DNA of 33,958 nt from JBCDGZ01 sp038750655 (GTDB taxonomy: Bacteria; Bacteroidota; Bacteroidia; Chitinophagales; Saprospiraceae). Shown piece after piece: positions 23,599-31,992 of the stretch (position 1 is its first letter; each line of letters opens with the position of its first letter). A program made the position numbers and the translations under genes. The stretch is taken from assembly GCA_038750655.1 (NCBI GenBank), contig JBCDGZ010000087.1, positions 1 through 33,958 of the forward strand, in the 5' to 3' direction. The notes below the pieces were generated by a model. The model made no database searches. It was given only the letters and a program-made list of their open reading frames with translations, and was not told the DNA's origin.

Positions 23599-24461
23599 CC
23601 TTTCCACAGCCGCCCAGAAAATAGATACACATACAAGCCTAAAGGCACCAAAAAGTGTGGTCCTCGCATCACGCTCTCGTGCAACCACTGCAACAAGCTA
23701 TCGCCCACGAAGTCCCAGTAAAAGTGCGCCCAGACCCGAGCCAGCGTAGTGCCCAGGCCCCAAATAATCAGGTACCATAGAACGGGCCTTAGCCGTCGGT
23801 GCGGCAACACTAAAAGCAGAAAGCTGCCCAAAAAATCCATAAACCCCGCCCACCAGAGGAATTGATGAGCGGTCCCCTCCTCTACCCCCAAAATATTAAT
23901 CGTCATCCCGACGAAATAGCCGGGCCGCGGATAGTAGTTGATAGCATAGAGGCCGTGGCAACAGAAGGTCAAAACGATAGCAATTTTGATGATGCGGATG
24001 GTGTAGCGCCCCAGGCTTTGCCGCCTGAAGAGGTCATAGAACAGCAAGGGCGTGACGATCTGTAGGCTGTATTCGAAGAACTGGCCCAGGGCGAAAAATT
24101 TTTCCTTGCAATATAAAGCTGCTAGAAATGTCAAGCCGAGCGTGCCCAGGGGTAAGAGATGAAGACAATAACGGGGTAAGCGCCGAGCGAAGGCAGCGAC
24201 CAAAGCACAAAGGGCATACAGCCCGCCCGTCAGGCGAATGGAGTGCTGGATCATGCGGTCGGTCCGCTCGCTGGTAATGTACTCCGACCATTCCAGCCCC
24301 AGCACCTGTTCTACGATCCCGGACATCCAGGCCTCGTCCCAGAGCAAAGCCCGGTAAGGCGCATCCCAGTACAGGTGCTGCCAGGCGCGGCCTGCGAAAA
24401 CAGCGACGGTAGCAATTTGCAGCAAGAGCAGCAGGCCTTGAAAGGATTTATTCTTTTGCAT
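23595..24461 (-). CDS. Polytopic membrane protein of unknown function
   Basis: From an ATG at 24461 the product has 288 residues and about seven to eight hydrophobic segments, beginning with GLLLLLQIATVAVFAG. Conserved-looking polar residues sit next to membrane segments: WQHLYWDAPYRALLWDE, a CKEKFFALGQFFEYSLQ segment, and ARVWAHFYWDF. I do not recognise the family. The open frame extends upstream to 24701, but that part is antisense to cutA and is not counted; an alternative ATG is at 24470. Its start faces the cutA start with only 15 nt between, so each promoter must lie in or at the edge of the other gene. The stop overlaps that of the beta-lactamase-like gene. Confidence 0.75.
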   Translation of the reverse strand: MQKNKSFQGLLLLLQIATVAVFAGRAWQHLYWDAPYRALLWDEAWMSGIVEQVLGLEWSEYITSERTDRMIQHSIRLTGGLYALCALVAAFARRLPRYCLHLLPLGTLGLTFLAALYCKEKFFALGQFFEYSLQIVTPLLFYDLFRRQSLGRYTIRIIKIAIVLTFCCHGLYAINYYPRPGYFVGMTINILGVEEGTAHQFLWWAGFMDFLGSFLLLVLPHRRLRPVLWYLIIWGLGTTLARVWAHFYWDFVGDSLLQWLHESVMRGPHFLVPLGLYVYLFSGRLWKG

Positions 24462-24465
24462 TTCG

Positions 24466-24473
24466 TACATTTG
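24466..24473 (+). promoter_or_regulatory. TACATTTG box directly before cutA
   Basis: TACATTTG matches TAnnTTTG and ends 3 nt before the cutA ATG. If used, the transcript would be leaderless or nearly so. A TTG lies 25 nt upstream, slightly long for a -33 element. Confidence 0.4.
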
Positions 24474-24476
24474 GGT

Positions 24477-24794
24477 ATGAGCTTCATTGTTGTATACATC
24501 ACCCACGGGACCGAGCGGGCCGCCAAAATGATCGCGAATTATCTCATAGAAAAAAAGATCGTCGCCTGCGCCAATATTTTTCCCATTACTAGTGCTTATT
24601 GGTGGAAAGAAGCCATTCAATCGGATAAAGAATGGGTATCTATTGTAAAGACCATCCCGGAGCACTGGGAAGTAGTACAAAAAGAAGTCGAAGAGGTGCA
24701 CCCTTACGATGTTCCTTGCATCATGAAATTTGACGTAGAAGCGAATGCCAGCTATGCACAGTGGATCAGAGATGCTGTGCGCCCTCCTGGCTAA
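24477..24794 (+). CDS. cutA: CutA1 divalent-cation tolerance protein
   Basis: The 105-residue protein matches the trimeric CutA1 family over its whole length: IVVYITHGTERAAKMIANYLIEKK, the conserved VACANIFPITSAYWWK, EWVSIVKTI, and HPYDVPCIMKFDVEANASYAQWI. CutA1 forms very stable ferredoxin-like trimers linked to copper and other divalent metal tolerance in E. coli; its biochemical role is unresolved. The ATG at 24477 gives the family N-terminus; the frame is open further upstream but that part is antisense to the membrane-protein gene. Its 3' end overlaps the prfB stop by 4 nt in convergent orientation. Confidence 0.93.
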   Translation: MSFIVVYITHGTERAAKMIANYLIEKKIVACANIFPITSAYWWKEAIQSDKEWVSIVKTIPEHWEVVQKEVEEVHPYDVPCIMKFDVEANASYAQWIRDAVRPPG

Positions 24795-25877
24795 TCAACG
24801 GCAGTTTGACTCATTAAGTAGGCTTTTAAGAAGGCATCGAGGTCACCATTCAGCACGGCATCAGTATTGCCGGTCTGGTGGTTGGTTCGATGATCCTTGA
24901 CCCTGCGATCGTCCAATACATAGGAGCGAATCTGCGAGCCCCATTCGATTTTATTCTTTCCGGCTTCGACTTTATCCTTAGCCTCGTTGCGCTTGGCCAG
25001 CTCTAGTTCGTAGAGTTTGGACCGCAGCATTTGCATCGCTTTCTCTCGATTGAGATGCTGCGAGCGCTCTTCCTGACATTCCGCCACCAGCCCTGTGGGA
25101 ATATGGCGAATGCGCACGGCCGATTCGGTCTTATTAACATGCTGTCCGCCAGCACCACTGGCTCGAAAGCGATCCCATTCCAGATCGGCCGGATTGATTT
25201 CGATTTCAATAGAATCATCGATGAGTGGATGAACGAAGACGGAGGCGAAGGAAGTTTGTCGCTTACCCTGTGCATTGAAAGGACTAATACGTACCAGTCG
25301 GTGAACGCCGTTTTCTCCCTTGAGGTAGCCGAAGGCAAAGTTGCCATTAATTTCGATAGCTGCTGATTTGATGCCCGCCACATCGCCATCCTGGCGATTG
25401 AGGCCTTTCCACTTAAATCCACTCCGTTCTGCCCACATGGTATACATGCGCAGGAGCATCTCCGACCAATCACAGCTCTCCGTCCCCCCCGCTCCGGCGT
25501 TGATTTCAAGAATACAACTCAATTCATCCTCTTCCTTATTGAGCGTCGAGCGGAATTCGAGGTCTTCGACCGCTTCCACCGCCTCGGTATACTTCTCTTC
25601 TACCTCTTCCTCAGTAGCCTCCCCTTCCTTGTAGAACTCCTGCAATACCTCTAGATCATCAATGATCCCATTGACATCATCGTACCGCTTAACCCAAAAT
25701 TCAAGGCTTTTCAAGGATTTCATAACTGCCTTGGCTTCATCGGGCTTATTCCAAAATTCAGGGTTTTGAGAAAGCTCCTTTTTCTCTTCTATTTGGAGGA
25801 GTCGATTATCGACGTCAAAGATACCTCCTTAGGACTCCCAAACGGGCTTTTAAATGTTTGAATTGATCTGTCGTCAT
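24791..25877 (-). CDS. prfB: Peptide chain release factor 2, expressed by programmed +1 frameshift
   Basis: RF2 reads UGA and UAA and triggers peptide release. The main frame gives the RF2 core: coiled-coil N-terminal domain, anticodon-mimic SPF in LVRISPFNAQ, and the catalytic GGQ in SGAGGQHVNKTESAVR. The gene begins further upstream in another frame. An ATG at 25877 starts 20 codons (TTDQFKHLKARLGVLRRYL) that end at CTT TGA C; shifting +1 there continues as DVDNRLLQIEEKKELS and joins the main frame, for 361 residues in all. The AGGAGG three bases before CTT is the stimulator, just as in E. coli. Annotating only the 310-residue frame from 25723 would lose the N-terminal 51 residues. It regulates itself: low RF2 favours the shift. 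Confidence 0.96.
25814..25829 (-). promoter_or_regulatory. RF2 +1 frameshift site with internal Shine-Dalgarno
   Basis: Minus strand: AGGAGG (25829-25824), TAT, CTT (25820-25818), TGA (25817-25815), then C. Spacing and the CTTTGAC slip sequence equal the classical RF2 autoregulatory site. Confidence 0.95.
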
Positions 25878-25881
25878 GCTG

Positions 25882-25889
25882 CAAATGTA
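25882..25889 (-). promoter_or_regulatory. TACATTTG box directly before prfB
   Basis: TACATTTG (minus strand) ends 4 nt before the prfB ATG at 25877 and matches TAnnTTTG. The resulting mRNA would be leaderless or have a few nucleotides of leader. No exact -33 TTG. Confidence 0.4.
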
Positions 25890-26004
25890 AGGTAAAAAGT
25901 AGATATTTCGGAAAAAAATTACTTATGTCATATGGCCTGCATTGTAGATGAACCATTCGCCTTAACTTGCGTAAAAGAATAGGTATATATAGGTTAGTAT
26001 AGCT

Positions 26005-29000
26005 ATGATAAAACATTCTCAGCAACTACTTTTAGCAATTTTACTGCTTGCTCTGTACGCTCCCGTACAGGCTCAACTGCTGACACATGTTCAAGGCGAA
26101 CTATTGGTGCAACTCCGCTCTGATGCTGATCCAAGCAGCTTACTAGCCCCATTCAACCGACAAGTCCCTCCCCATCAGGACCTTCAACTAAAGTCCCTCA
26201 TTGCTCCCCATCTCAACATCTACCAGCTGACATTTGACCACAATCAAAGGCACGAGCGGCATCTCTTGGATCAACTTCGCGCTCATCCTGCGGTGCTGGC
26301 CGCCCAATTTAATCATCTCCTCGCCTCGCGAAACCAACCCGATGATCCTGATTTTGGCCTACAGTGGCACCTCCTTAATCCCGGGAACAACGGTGGCCTC
26401 CTAGACGCCGACCTGGACGCCGACGAGGCATGGGATATTTGTACCGGCGGACTGAGCCCACAGGGCGATACCATCGTCGTCTGCATCATCGACGATGGCT
26501 TCGAATCACAGCATCCTGACCTAGCACCCAATCACTGGCGCAATCACCAGGAAATCCCCGACAATGGCCTCGATGACGATGGCAATGGCTACATTGATGA
26601 TGTGGAAGGATGGAATGTGCGAAACAATACCGACGAACTGTCCGTCAGCCCGCTCAAAGACCTACACGGCATGGCCGTAGCGGGTATTGTGGGTGCTAGA
26701 GGCGACAACGGTCTGGGTATTAGTGGTATCAATTGGCAAGTCAAGCTGATGCTGGTGGTACGTGGAGAAACCGAGGCGGAGGCGCTGGCGGCCTACGAAT
26801 ATCCGCTGCGGCAGCGGCAACTCTACCGCAGCAGCCGAGGCCAGAAAGGAGCCTTTGTGGTAGCGACCAATGCCTCCTGGGGCATCCCCTACCGCCGGCC
26901 CAAAGATGCGCCCCTCTGGTGCGCCCTCTACGACAGCCTCGGCCAAGCCGGTATCCTCAACTGCGCCGCCACGGCCAATCTAGCCATCAATGTCGATGAG
27001 CTGGGCGACCTGCCCTCTACCTGCCCCAGCGATTATCTAGTCTGCCTGACCAACCTCAACCGCCAGGACGAAAAGGTAGCCGGCGCTGCCTTCGGCCCCA
27101 CCAGCGTCGACCTGGGGGCCTACGGGCAAGAAATTTATACCCTCAGCACTTCTGATGGCTATGGCCTGTTCAGTGGCACTTCGGCGGCCGCGCCGATGGC
27201 GGCGGGAGCCGTAGGCTTACTCTACGCAGCCCCCTGCCCAGGTTTTATTACGCTGGCCAAAGCAGAACCCGATGCCGCCGCGCTGCTGGCTCGTCGATAC
27301 CTCATCGAGGCGGCGCAGCCCAATAGCCGATTGACCAGTCTTACCAGCACCGGCAAACGCCTCAACCTGGCCAGCAGCCTTGAGCAACTGATGAATGAAT
27401 GCAATTTCTCAGGTTGCTACACGCCCTTTGACGTGGAAATACAAGACATCGAACAACAAACGGCTCATCTGGAATGGAAAATTGGTCTACGGGTCGAACG
27501 GGTTGATCTGCGCTACCGCAAGGTCAGCGATAGCCTTTGGATAGTGCGTGATAATGTGAGCAGTAATTATGGACTACAACAGCTAAGTCCTTGTAGTCGC
27601 TACGAGTTTCAATTCCGAGCCCACTGTGATACCAGTGTAACGGGCTTCTCCCGCAGTTATACTTTCGAAACCAAGGGTTGCTGTCGCCCTCCATTTGACA
27701 TTCGGGCAGATAGTATTGATAGCCAAAACATCTTCCTAAGTTGGTCAGCAAAAACATCGCAGTCTATTTATCAAATTCGCTACCGTCCGGTGGGAGGTAA
27801 CTGGATCAATGGCACTAGCCTAAACAATAATTATTGGCTGGGCCTCCTGCAAGCCTGTACAAATTACGAGATTCAAATTCGTACCTTTTGCAGCGGTAAT
27901 CGCCTTTCTCCCTATTCGACTTCTGCATTTTTCAGTACCGTGGGCTGTAGCATCTGTGTGGAAGGAGATTACTGTACCGCCTCTGGCCCCTCCAACCCTT
28001 CCTCCTGGATCGCAGAGGTCAGCATTGCGAATCTGTTCCAAGAATCAGGAAGAGAAAATGGGGGCTACAGCGATTTTACGGCACAATCTGTGCGCCTAGC
28101 CCGAGGGTTTAGCTATCCATTATCCATAAGGATGGACTATGCCTTTTTTCCGCTGGCGCCCTACATCTCCGTATGGCTGGACGTCAATCAGAACGGCAGC
28201 TTTGAGGCCGAGGAAGAATTGATCAGCAAACAGACCGATCTGGATACTGAACCCTATCACGATACTCAATTGAATTTACCAGATTACATCCCCACGGGCA
28301 GCTGTCGAATGCGCGTGGCGGCCTGGAGTGACCAATACGGTCCCTGCCACAGCGGAGGCTTGTTTGGTGAGGTGGAAGACTATTGTGTAGACATCGTCAG
28401 CCCGGAAGATTGTCTGCCTCCGTTGATTGCGACAGCTATCCCCTCAGAGAACCAGCTACAGATTGGCTGGCGGGGCAGTTTGTACGAGGATTCTTACATT
28501 CTTCGCTATCGCCCGAAGGGCACCTTGGCTTGGTCGGAGGTACATCCAGATAATCAAACAACTCAGCTTAAAGGGCTGCAAGCCTGTACGGACTACGAGT
28601 ACCAGATTCAGTCGGTCTGCGACGGGCAGGCCGGGGCCTTGTCGGAGCTTTTTGAGGTACGGACGCTGGGCTGCGGCAGTTGTCTAGATTTGAACTATTG
28701 TGAAAGTAAAAATAATGCGGCCTTTGAATGGATCGATCAACTACAAATTGGTGGTTTTTCCTTTGAGAGTGGTAATGATCATGGATATGGCGATTATGGC
28801 TCCATCTCCCTTCAATTGAATCCCGACCAAAGCTATGCATTCGAGCTACAGCCCGGATGGGCGAATGAGCAATACCAGGAATTTGTCGCTTTGTATTTAG
28901 ACCTGAATCACGATGGTCAGTTTGATGAAGGCAGCGAAAAGCTTTTCACGGGGCAGACCTCGGATACGACGCAATTCATTGCAGGACAGTTCTATCTGCC

Positions 29001-29673
29001 GGCCTCTGCTACACTGGGCTCTACCCGTATGCGGGTGATGATGAAATACAACGAGCCTATTAACACCGCTTGCGATGCCGGCTTTTTCGGCGAAGTAGAG
29101 GATTACTGTGTGAATATCGGCAATTTGAGCTGCTCGGAGCTTACGCTTTCCTCAGCCATCCAAAATGAGGAATTTACCATCGATTTAAGCTGGCTGGGCA
29201 ACGATGATGCGATTGCCTACAATCTTCGCTATCGTCCCATCACCATGAATCCAAGCCCCTGGCAGGAGATCAATACCGCCAATACCACCATTCGTCTGCT
29301 CGACCTGGACTGTATATTCTACGAAGCCCAAATCCGCTCTATTTGTGAAAATAGCTTAAGTAATTTTTCGGCGTCCTTCGTTTTTGAAGCGATCTGTTTG
29401 ACCACTTCTGATGAAGAGCCCCCCGCTCCACAGCTTTCCATTTTTCCCAATCCTTTCCACGATCGGTTCCATATCCAGCTTCAACAGTCGGATGCCCGCG
29501 AAGTGCGTTGGCAACTGCGGGATGTACAGGGGCGTTTGATCGATCAGGGGAGGGAGGGGCTTGCCGGTCAGCAAAGCATCGAAATAGAGGCTTCGCAATT
29601 AGCTCCCGGGATGTATCTCCTATCAGTTGAAGGAACGCGGAGCCGGGAAGTCCAGAAGTTGGTGAAATTATAG
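26005..29673 (+). CDS. T9SS-exported subtilisin-like protease with FN3 and GEVED domains
   Basis: The 1222-residue precursor has a signal peptide (QQLLLAILLLALYAPVQAQ) and an N-terminal propeptide-like region to about residue 110. The S8 peptidase domain has D163 (VVCIIDDGFESQHPD), H221 in DLHGMAVAGIVG, oxyanion N289 and nucleophile S393 in FSGTSAAAPMAAG. Then follow, in order, FN3 (about 472-557), FN3 (558-645), GEVED (648-800), FN3 (803-890), GEVED (893-1035) and FN3 (1036-1128). The GEVED domains end in FGEVEDYCV and carry DxNxDGxF-like calcium loops. The last 80 residues (LSIFPNPFHDRF ... GMYLLSVEG ... KLVKL) are a type A T9SS sorting domain. It is expected on the surface or secreted, perhaps for protein breakdown. 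Confidence 0.95.
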   Translation: MIKHSQQLLLAILLLALYAPVQAQLLTHVQGELLVQLRSDADPSSLLAPFNRQVPPHQDLQLKSLIAPHLNIYQLTFDHNQRHERHLLDQLRAHPAVLAAQFNHLLASRNQPDDPDFGLQWHLLNPGNNGGLLDADLDADEAWDICTGGLSPQGDTIVVCIIDDGFESQHPDLAPNHWRNHQEIPDNGLDDDGNGYIDDVEGWNVRNNTDELSVSPLKDLHGMAVAGIVGARGDNGLGISGINWQVKLMLVVRGETEAEALAAYEYPLRQRQLYRSSRGQKGAFVVATNASWGIPYRRPKDAPLWCALYDSLGQAGILNCAATANLAINVDELGDLPSTCPSDYLVCLTNLNRQDEKVAGAAFGPTSVDLGAYGQEIYTLSTSDGYGLFSGTSAAAPMAAGAVGLLYAAPCPGFITLAKAEPDAAALLARRYLIEAAQPNSRLTSLTSTGKRLNLASSLEQLMNECNFSGCYTPFDVEIQDIEQQTAHLEWKIGLRVERVDLRYRKVSDSLWIVRDNVSSNYGLQQLSPCSRYEFQFRAHCDTSVTGFSRSYTFETKGCCRPPFDIRADSIDSQNIFLSWSAKTSQSIYQIRYRPVGGNWINGTSLNNNYWLGLLQACTNYEIQIRTFCSGNRLSPYSTSAFFSTVGCSICVEGDYCTASGPSNPSSWIAEVSIANLFQESGRENGGYSDFTAQSVRLARGFSYPLSIRMDYAFFPLAPYISVWLDVNQNGSFEAEEELISKQTDLDTEPYHDTQLNLPDYIPTGSCRMRVAAWSDQYGPCHSGGLFGEVEDYCVDIVSPEDCLPPLIATAIPSENQLQIGWRGSLYEDSYILRYRPKGTLAWSEVHPDNQTTQLKGLQACTDYEYQIQSVCDGQAGALSELFEVRTLGCGSCLDLNYCESKNNAAFEWIDQLQIGGFSFESGNDHGYGDYGSISLQLNPDQSYAFELQPGWANEQYQEFVALYLDLNHDGQFDEGSEKLFTGQTSDTTQFIAGQFYLPASATLGSTRMRVMMKYNEPINTACDAGFFGEVEDYCVNIGNLSCSELTLSSAIQNEEFTIDLSWLGNDDAIAYNLRYRPITMNPSPWQEINTANTTIRLLDLDCIFYEAQIRSICENSLSNFSASFVFEAICLTTSDEEPPAPQLSIFPNPFHDRFHIQLQQSDAREVRWQLRDVQGRLIDQGREGLAGQQSIEIEASQLAPGMYLLSVEGTRSREVQKLVKL

Positions 29674-29678
29674 GAAGA

Positions 29679-31148
29679 TTAAATCCCTCCGCTAATTTTG
29701 CGGCGTTCCATCTTGCCGTACCCGAGCAGCTCCAGCGTAATCTCCCAAAGATTTTCAAAGGGAACAATCTCGATTTCGAGGTTGTGGTTAGCGTAGACAG
29801 AGCGGCGCTTCAGTTTGCGGCAAAGACTAGTGGAGGCTTGTTCCAGACGATGAGGGTTAAAGTCAAATTTGGGGATCAGAAAGAGCAGTTCGAGGAAGAG
29901 GCGAACCCGCTCCGTGGCTTTCCCCTTCAGGTGGCGATAAACATAGTTGCGTACCGGCTCAATGCGGTGTAAAAAGCGGTCGCGGTTCTGGTGCAGCGAA
30001 ATCAGCATATCCGCAACGATGATATTGACATTGAGTCCTGCCTTATCCTGAGAAGCCTCAACGGTTTGATTGAAAAACTTACCCAGCCGGAAACGATCAC
30101 CGAAGGTGTAGAGCTGTTCGGCCGCATTAAAGAGGTAGAGATAGGCGTGCAGGATGGCCCACATTTCAGCCAGAATCCGTTGTGGTTTACGTTCCTGGGC
30201 TTCCTTGTACAGTAAATATGCCTTTTCGTAATCCTTGCTGTGTAGGGCACAGATCGCGCGATAGTAGGCCAGGATGTGCCAGCTATTGATATTCTTACCC
30301 GCCAACTGCTTCGCTTTGCGCAAGCTGCTGTCCGCACTATCGTACTGCCCAGCAGCAATTGCAGCAACCGAACGAATGTGCAGCAACTGCGCTTTTAGGT
30401 AACCATTGGCGGCTGTCATATGATCAAATGCCTTCAGCGTTTCCGTACAGATTAGAGCGGCGCGGCTATAATCCTGTAGGGCAAAACATCGAACCGCTTC
30501 CAGCACCGTATATTGGTATTTCACCTGAACAGTGGGCTGGACATACTGGCTCAACTCGCGGGTGTAGCGTTCCAGTTTATTAATAATACCCGTTGTGTAA
30601 GAAGAGCGCATGGACAGCTCCATCATCGCATTACTGTAATAGCGATTAGACAGGGTATCAATTTCGATAAGTAGGCCATTTTTCTTGGCAGCCTTGGCGT
30701 AGTGCTTATACAGCCTTCGATTCGGCTCTACATAAGCATAGTGTCTCTCCAAAATATTGAGCAAGGGAGCCAGGATATAGATATACTCGTACTTTTCCGC
30801 CTTACTGATCACCTTACGGGCCACTTCTACCCCACTTTTCTTGATCCCTCTACCAAAAAGCAACATGGCCTGGGTCATATTGGCCCAGCATTCGTGGTAG
30901 GCTTGTTGGGTGCCCCCGGCATCGCTATGTGAAATCATCAGCAGATACGTCAGGTGTCGCTCGGTGCGCTGTGCTAATTTGCGATAGGACTGCTCTGGAT
31001 CGGAGTTATTAGCGAAAAGCCCCTCGATAACATCTTCTTTCTTCTTAAACTTTCCCGATAAAACACCCTCTACCAGGGCCAGCATTTTACCGCTAAGCTG
31101 GCTGGACGTAGGCCGTACAATGGTAATTAAATCGAATAAACTACGCAT
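29679..31148 (-). CDS. Cytoplasmic helical-repeat (TPR-like) protein of unknown function
   Basis: The 489-residue protein lacks a signal peptide and membrane segments. It is almost entirely helical, with TPR-like stretches such as ALICTETLKAFDHM, AQYDSADSSLRKAKQLAG and HSKDYEKAYLLYKEAQERKP between residues 220 and 340. The start MRSLFDLITIVRPTSSQLSG and the basic C-terminus (LCRKLKRRSVYANHNLEIEIVPFENLW) are distinctive but I do not recognise them. It is convergent with the subtilisin gene (5 nt apart) and divergent from the small GG-leader peptide gene. A regulatory or scaffold role is possible but unsupported. Confidence 0.75.
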   Translation of the reverse strand: MRSLFDLITIVRPTSSQLSGKMLALVEGVLSGKFKKKEDVIEGLFANNSDPEQSYRKLAQRTERHLTYLLMISHSDAGGTQQAYHECWANMTQAMLLFGRGIKKSGVEVARKVISKAEKYEYIYILAPLLNILERHYAYVEPNRRLYKHYAKAAKKNGLLIEIDTLSNRYYSNAMMELSMRSSYTTGIINKLERYTRELSQYVQPTVQVKYQYTVLEAVRCFALQDYSRAALICTETLKAFDHMTAANGYLKAQLLHIRSVAAIAAGQYDSADSSLRKAKQLAGKNINSWHILAYYRAICALHSKDYEKAYLLYKEAQERKPQRILAEMWAILHAYLYLFNAAEQLYTFGDRFRLGKFFNQTVEASQDKAGLNVNIIVADMLISLHQNRDRFLHRIEPVRNYVYRHLKGKATERVRLFLELLFLIPKFDFNPHRLEQASTSLCRKLKRRSVYANHNLEIEIVPFENLWEITLELLGYGKMERRKISGGI

Positions 31149-31288
31149 TTTTTCAATTTTTTATCGAAAAAATAAATGCTAATATACTAATAATCAATGA
31201 TTTAAAAAATAGAGAGCAATAAAAAACAGCAGAAAAGGGATTACCAAAGATAGCGTTTATTGATTAAAACTTCCAGCCTCTCCCCGCT

Positions 31289-31296
31289 TAACTTTG
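31289..31296 (+). promoter_or_regulatory. Predicted -7 box of the GG-leader peptide gene
   Basis: TAACTTTG matches TAnnTTTG, 23 nt before the ATG at 31320. The nearest TTG (31260-31262) is 26 nt upstream, longer than ideal. Confidence 0.5.
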
Positions 31297-31319
31297 AAAA
31301 AATCAAAAACCTAGCTATC

Positions 31320-31421
31320 ATGAAAAAGTCTCCAAAGAAAATCAAAGTACTTCCAAAATCTCAGTTGAAATGTGTAAAAGGTGGAAACGAAATCATCATC
31401 CTAGACGAAACAGGAAGCTGA
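31320..31421 (+). CDS. Small peptide with double-glycine leader (putative secreted or RiPP precursor)
   Basis: Thirty-three codons start with ATG and encode a lysine-rich leader (MKKSPKKIKVLPKSQLKCVKGG) and an 11-residue remainder, NEIIILDETGS. The leader fits the double-glycine pattern: Leu at -12, Leu at -7, Val at -4 and Gly-Gly at -2/-1. Such leaders are cut by peptidase-containing ABC transporters in bacteriocin, RiPP and signal-peptide systems, and Bacteroidota carry many short Lys-rich GG precursors. The gene has a TAnnTTTG box upstream and a large hairpin downstream. No maturation or transport gene is adjacent in this window. Only the sequence pattern supports expression. The 170 nt before it contain nothing else I can identify. 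Confidence 0.6.
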   Translation: MKKSPKKIKVLPKSQLKCVKGGNEIIILDETGS

Positions 31422-31471
31422 TTATCAGACACTTACACTAAATCCAGAGCCTAAACTGCATAACAGCCCTC

Positions 31472-31512
31472 GAAAGAGGAATATATTATAAGATCTTATA
31501 TCACCTCTCTTT
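31472..31512 (+). terminator. Large hairpin downstream of the GG-leader peptide gene
   Basis: GAAAGAGG pairs with CCTCTCTTT (one mismatch/bulge) around the perfect palindrome TATAAGATCTTATA (31487-31500). It lies 50 nt after the stop codon of the peptide gene. It lacks a long U-tract, so it may be a terminator or an mRNA-stabilising structure. Confidence 0.45.
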
Positions 31513-31953
31513 GCCTGAATGAAAAGTAAAATTGTTTGCTTTTTGTTCAGGATTTTTTTGCATAAATTGAAAATGCAATAACGCTATTATTGCCCACTCT
31601 TTTCAACAGTTAATAACTTTCTTAATCCGTAATTCAGATTACTTTCTAGCTAAGGAAAGTAGAGGTACAACATTGAATAAATTGAAATACGTACGATTAT
31701 AGCCTCTGGCAAAGCATCCACTTTCACTTTTAAACAACATCTCGTATCTATTGATTACATCAACAGTCTTACAGATCATAGTCAGCAGATAGACAGAGAA
31801 CATAGAACTCGAACGTACGAATTTCCTGAGTTGCTCAATTTCCTCGAATTATTGATGCCCATCGCTGCTGGTCCGCTGATAGCCGGCAACCACCTAGAAA
31901 GCGAAGCGCCTCTAAAGGAATGGAAAGGAATAACGAAAAGAGGAAGTGAGTGC
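31513..31953. other. Intergenic region, possible gene remnant
   Basis: No gene with a proper start is visible. A plus-strand frame is open from 31681 to a stop at 32055 without an ATG until 31855; its first half reads like protein (TFTFKQHLVSIDYINSLTDHS, TYEFPELLNFLELL) but matches nothing I know. Confidence 0.35.
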
Positions 31954-31975
31954 GGAAAGGGAATTCTCCCTTTCC
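31954..31975 (-). terminator. Hairpin after the FKBP lipoprotein gene
   Basis: A perfect 9-bp stem (GGAAAGGGA / TCCCTTTCC) with a 4-nt loop lies 18 nt after the stop of the minus-strand gene. The minus-strand sequence that follows is only moderately T-rich. Confidence 0.5.
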
Positions 31976-31992
31976 CGCCGCTTCACGGCTCT

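Noticed and set aside
24462..24701. N-terminal extension of the membrane protein
   Set aside because: It is antisense to cutA and lacks membrane segments; the first membrane helix starts after the ATG at 24461.
25724..25877. prfB as a broken gene
   Set aside because: The stop is at the classical RF2 frameshift site with the stimulating AGGAGG, so it is regulation, not decay.
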